Shown: one piece after another, positions 12,803 to 14,131 of the stretch | Numbering within the stretch: position 1 is the first letter of the stretch | Layout: each line of letters begins with the position of its first letter | Source of the DNA: Chloroflexota bacterium | GTDB taxonomy: Bacteria; Chloroflexota; Dormibacteria; CF-121 | NCBI GenBank assembly: GCA_005889395.1 | Contig: VBFX01000220.1 | Location: forward strand, 1-14,131 | Direction of reading: 5' to 3' | DNA length: 14,131 nucleotides | Notes under the pieces: generated by a model | The model's input: only the letters and a program-made list of their open reading frames with translations | What the model was told of the DNA's origin: nothing | Databases searched by the model: none | Made by a program: the position numbers and the translations under genes

Positions 12803-13834
12803 CTAGCTGCGGGACGCCCTGGAGGCGCTGGGAAGGTTCTGGGCGATGCTCCCGAGCTCCCGCCGCCCGGAGGCCTTCACGCGGTGCGCCAGGACCATCT
12901 CGGCCACCTCATTGACCTCGGGGACCCCGACTTCAGGAACCCCCCGGTAGGCGGCCAGCGCCTGGGAAGCCTTTCGCCCGACCAGGTCGGCCCGGTGGCC
13001 ATCCACCTGAAGACTGACATTGAGCTCGGCGAGCGCGCGCAGGATCCCTGCCGGCATGACTACATGGGGAAACCGGACGATCGCTTCGGCGATCCGGGTC
13101 CCGATCTCGGCATCCTGCTCGGCGAAGCGCTCGCTGAATTCGGCCGGATGGGATTCCCATTCCTCTCGCCGCTCGACGATCTGGACGCGCTGCCCGATGT
13201 CCTTGATGCCTTCGACGTCCACCGTCAGGCCAAATCGATCCAGTAGCTGCGGGCGCAGGTCGCCTTCCTCGGGGTTCATGGTGCCGACCAGGATGAAGCG
13301 CGCCGGATGCCAGATCGAAATGCCTTCTCGTTCGACGACGTTCACGCCCATGGCCGCCGCATCGAGGAGGACGTCGACCAGATGATCGTCGAGCAGGTTG
13401 ACCTCGTCGACGTAGAGGATGTTGCGGTTCGCTTCGGCGAGGACGCCGGGCTCGAAGCGGCGCTCGCCGCTCTTGATGGCCGCCTCGATGTCGATCGCTC
13501 CAACAACGCGATCCTCGGAGGCGTTGATCGGCAGCTCGACCACGCGCATCCGGCGCCGGGCGCGAGGCAGGGTCTCCCCGCGCGCCAGGCGGTCCTGGCA
13601 ATCCGAGCAGAGTGACTCGGGTGCGTCCGGATCGCAGCGGTAGAGGCAGTCCGCGACGACGGTCAGCTCGGGCAGCAGACGGGCGAGGGCTCGCACTGCG
13701 GTCGACTTGCCCGTGCCTTTCTCGCCGCGGATGAGCACGCCGCCGATCGCCGGGTGGATCGCATTCAAGACGAGCGCGAGCTTCATCTTGTCCTGGCCGA
13801 CGATGGCGCTGAAAGGGTAGACGAATCGTTCCAT
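12803..13834 (-). CDS. chlI: Magnesium chelatase subunit I-type AAA+ ATPase (BchI/ChlI)
   Basis: 343 aa. The ATPase subunit drives metal insertion into a tetrapyrrole. Walker A is GEKGTGKST (37-45), Walker B is ILYVDEVN (139-146), and the sensor/arginine-finger region is GTMNPEEGDLRPQLLDRFGL. A Cys cluster (C63, C67, C76, C79) in an insert after Walker A resembles a zinc site. Its ATG overlaps the stop of the upstream BchD-type gene by 1 bp, so the two are coupled. No chlorophyll gene is seen. In many non-phototrophs such I/D pairs work with CobN in aerobic cobalt insertion for cobalamin; I favour that, as inference. The large catalytic subunit is not in the window. Confidence 0.88.
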   Translation of the reverse strand: MERFVYPFSAIVGQDKMKLALVLNAIHPAIGGVLIRGEKGTGKSTAVRALARLLPELTVVADCLYRCDPDAPESLCSDCQDRLARGETLPRARRRMRVVELPINASEDRVVGAIDIEAAIKSGERRFEPGVLAEANRNILYVDEVNLLDDHLVDVLLDAAAMGVNVVEREGISIWHPARFILVGTMNPEEGDLRPQLLDRFGLTVDVEGIKDIGQRVQIVERREEWESHPAEFSERFAEQDAEIGTRIAEAIVRFPHVVMPAGILRALAELNVSLQVDGHRADLVGRKASQALAAYRGVPEVGVPEVNEVAEMVLAHRVKASGRRELGSIAQNLPSASRASRS

Positions 13835-14131
13835 CAGGCTGAACCCGTCCTAAGCATCTCACGCTGGACGCTGTCGACGATCGAATTTTGCGAGAGATCG
13901 AACAGCCCGTAGTAGCGTCCGCCGAGACGTTCCGCCAGGTCGCCACACACGTTGAAGGCGTAGGCGCCGTAGAGGCTGGTCACCCGGTTCCGCGGGTACC
14001 CCGGCTGGCTGCCGAAGTCCCGCGTCGAGTCGATCACCATCGCGCGAACGCCTTCCTGCTTGATCTGGCCGGCCATGCGCTGCGCTTCGAGCAGCGGCTC
14101 CTCGCCGAAGAGGCTGATGTTGCCGCGGCCG
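13834..14131 (-). CDS. chlD: Magnesium chelatase subunit D-type VWA protein (BchD/ChlD), C-terminal end only
   Basis: Only the last 98 residues are present; the frame is open to the window edge. They match the end of a von Willebrand factor A domain of the BchD type. GRGNISL corresponds to the TDGRAN-type strand, followed by LEAQRMAGQIKQEGVRAMVID, and then the characteristic ending with AERLGGRYYGLFDL. BchD-type proteins form the AAA+ ring partner of subunit I and contact the catalytic subunit through the VWA/MIDAS domain. The MIDAS residues lie upstream, outside the window. Its TGA overlaps the chlI ATG by 1 bp (TGATG). The ATG at 14076 is internal, not the start. Confidence 0.82.
   Translation of the reverse strand, partial: GRGNISLFGEEPLLEAQRMAGQIKQEGVRAMVIDSTRDFGSQPGYPRNRVTSLYGAYAFNVCGDLAERLGGRYYGLFDLSQNSIVDSVQREMLRTGSA

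Overview
The window is gene-dense, high-GC bacterial DNA with almost no intergenic space and no RNA genes, insertion sequences or CRISPR arrays that I can see. The gene set is an HrcA/CIRCE heat-shock operon, a MarP-type membrane protease, a b6-type cytochrome b beside a CydA-like protein, and a BchI/BchD-type chelatase pair. It suggests a high-GC Gram-positive-related (Terrabacteria) lineage such as Chloroflexota, Dormibacterota or Actinomycetota. This placement is an inference from gene content and is weak. TGA is an ordinary stop for several genes here, so the genetic code is standard.

Layout. (1) 1-2069, plus strand: the 3' part of a cytochrome b (b6/subunit-IV type), translationally coupled by GTGA to a CydA-like di-heme membrane protein, a respiratory module that continues upstream of the window. 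(2) 2074-6550, minus strand, read from right to left: hrcA, grpE, dnaJ, a small two-helix membrane protein, a [2Fe-2S] ferredoxin and a MarP-like membrane serine protease. A CIRCE operator lies directly in front of hrcA. dnaK is absent from its usual place. (3) 6608-7240, plus strand, divergent from hrcA: a FrnE/DsbA-family thioredoxin-fold oxidoreductase. Its first active-site cysteine is replaced by an in-frame TGA, followed by a hairpin with a GGUC apical loop, so it is probably a selenoprotein with a U-P-F-C active site. (4) 7237-8304 minus and 8335-9648 plus: a large ArsR-type regulator and a divergent MFS exporter, with a perfect 9-bp-arm inverted repeat at the exporter start. (5) 9562-12512, minus: lepA then hemW (1-bp overlap). 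(6) 12577-12795, minus: a complete tiny transcription unit (promoter, perfect Shine-Dalgarno, 50-aa ORF, intrinsic terminator). (7) 12803-14131, minus: a chelatase pair, the 3' end of a BchD/ChlD-type VWA protein coupled to a BchI/ChlI-type AAA+ ATPase, more likely serving cobalt insertion than chlorophyll synthesis.

The most notable signal is the UGA-containing oxidoreductase at 6608, which an ordinary gene caller would truncate to a GTG start at 6716 or miss. Next are the CydA-like protein without CydB beside the b6-type cytochrome, the small complete gene at 12577, and the inverted repeat spanning the MFS start codon.
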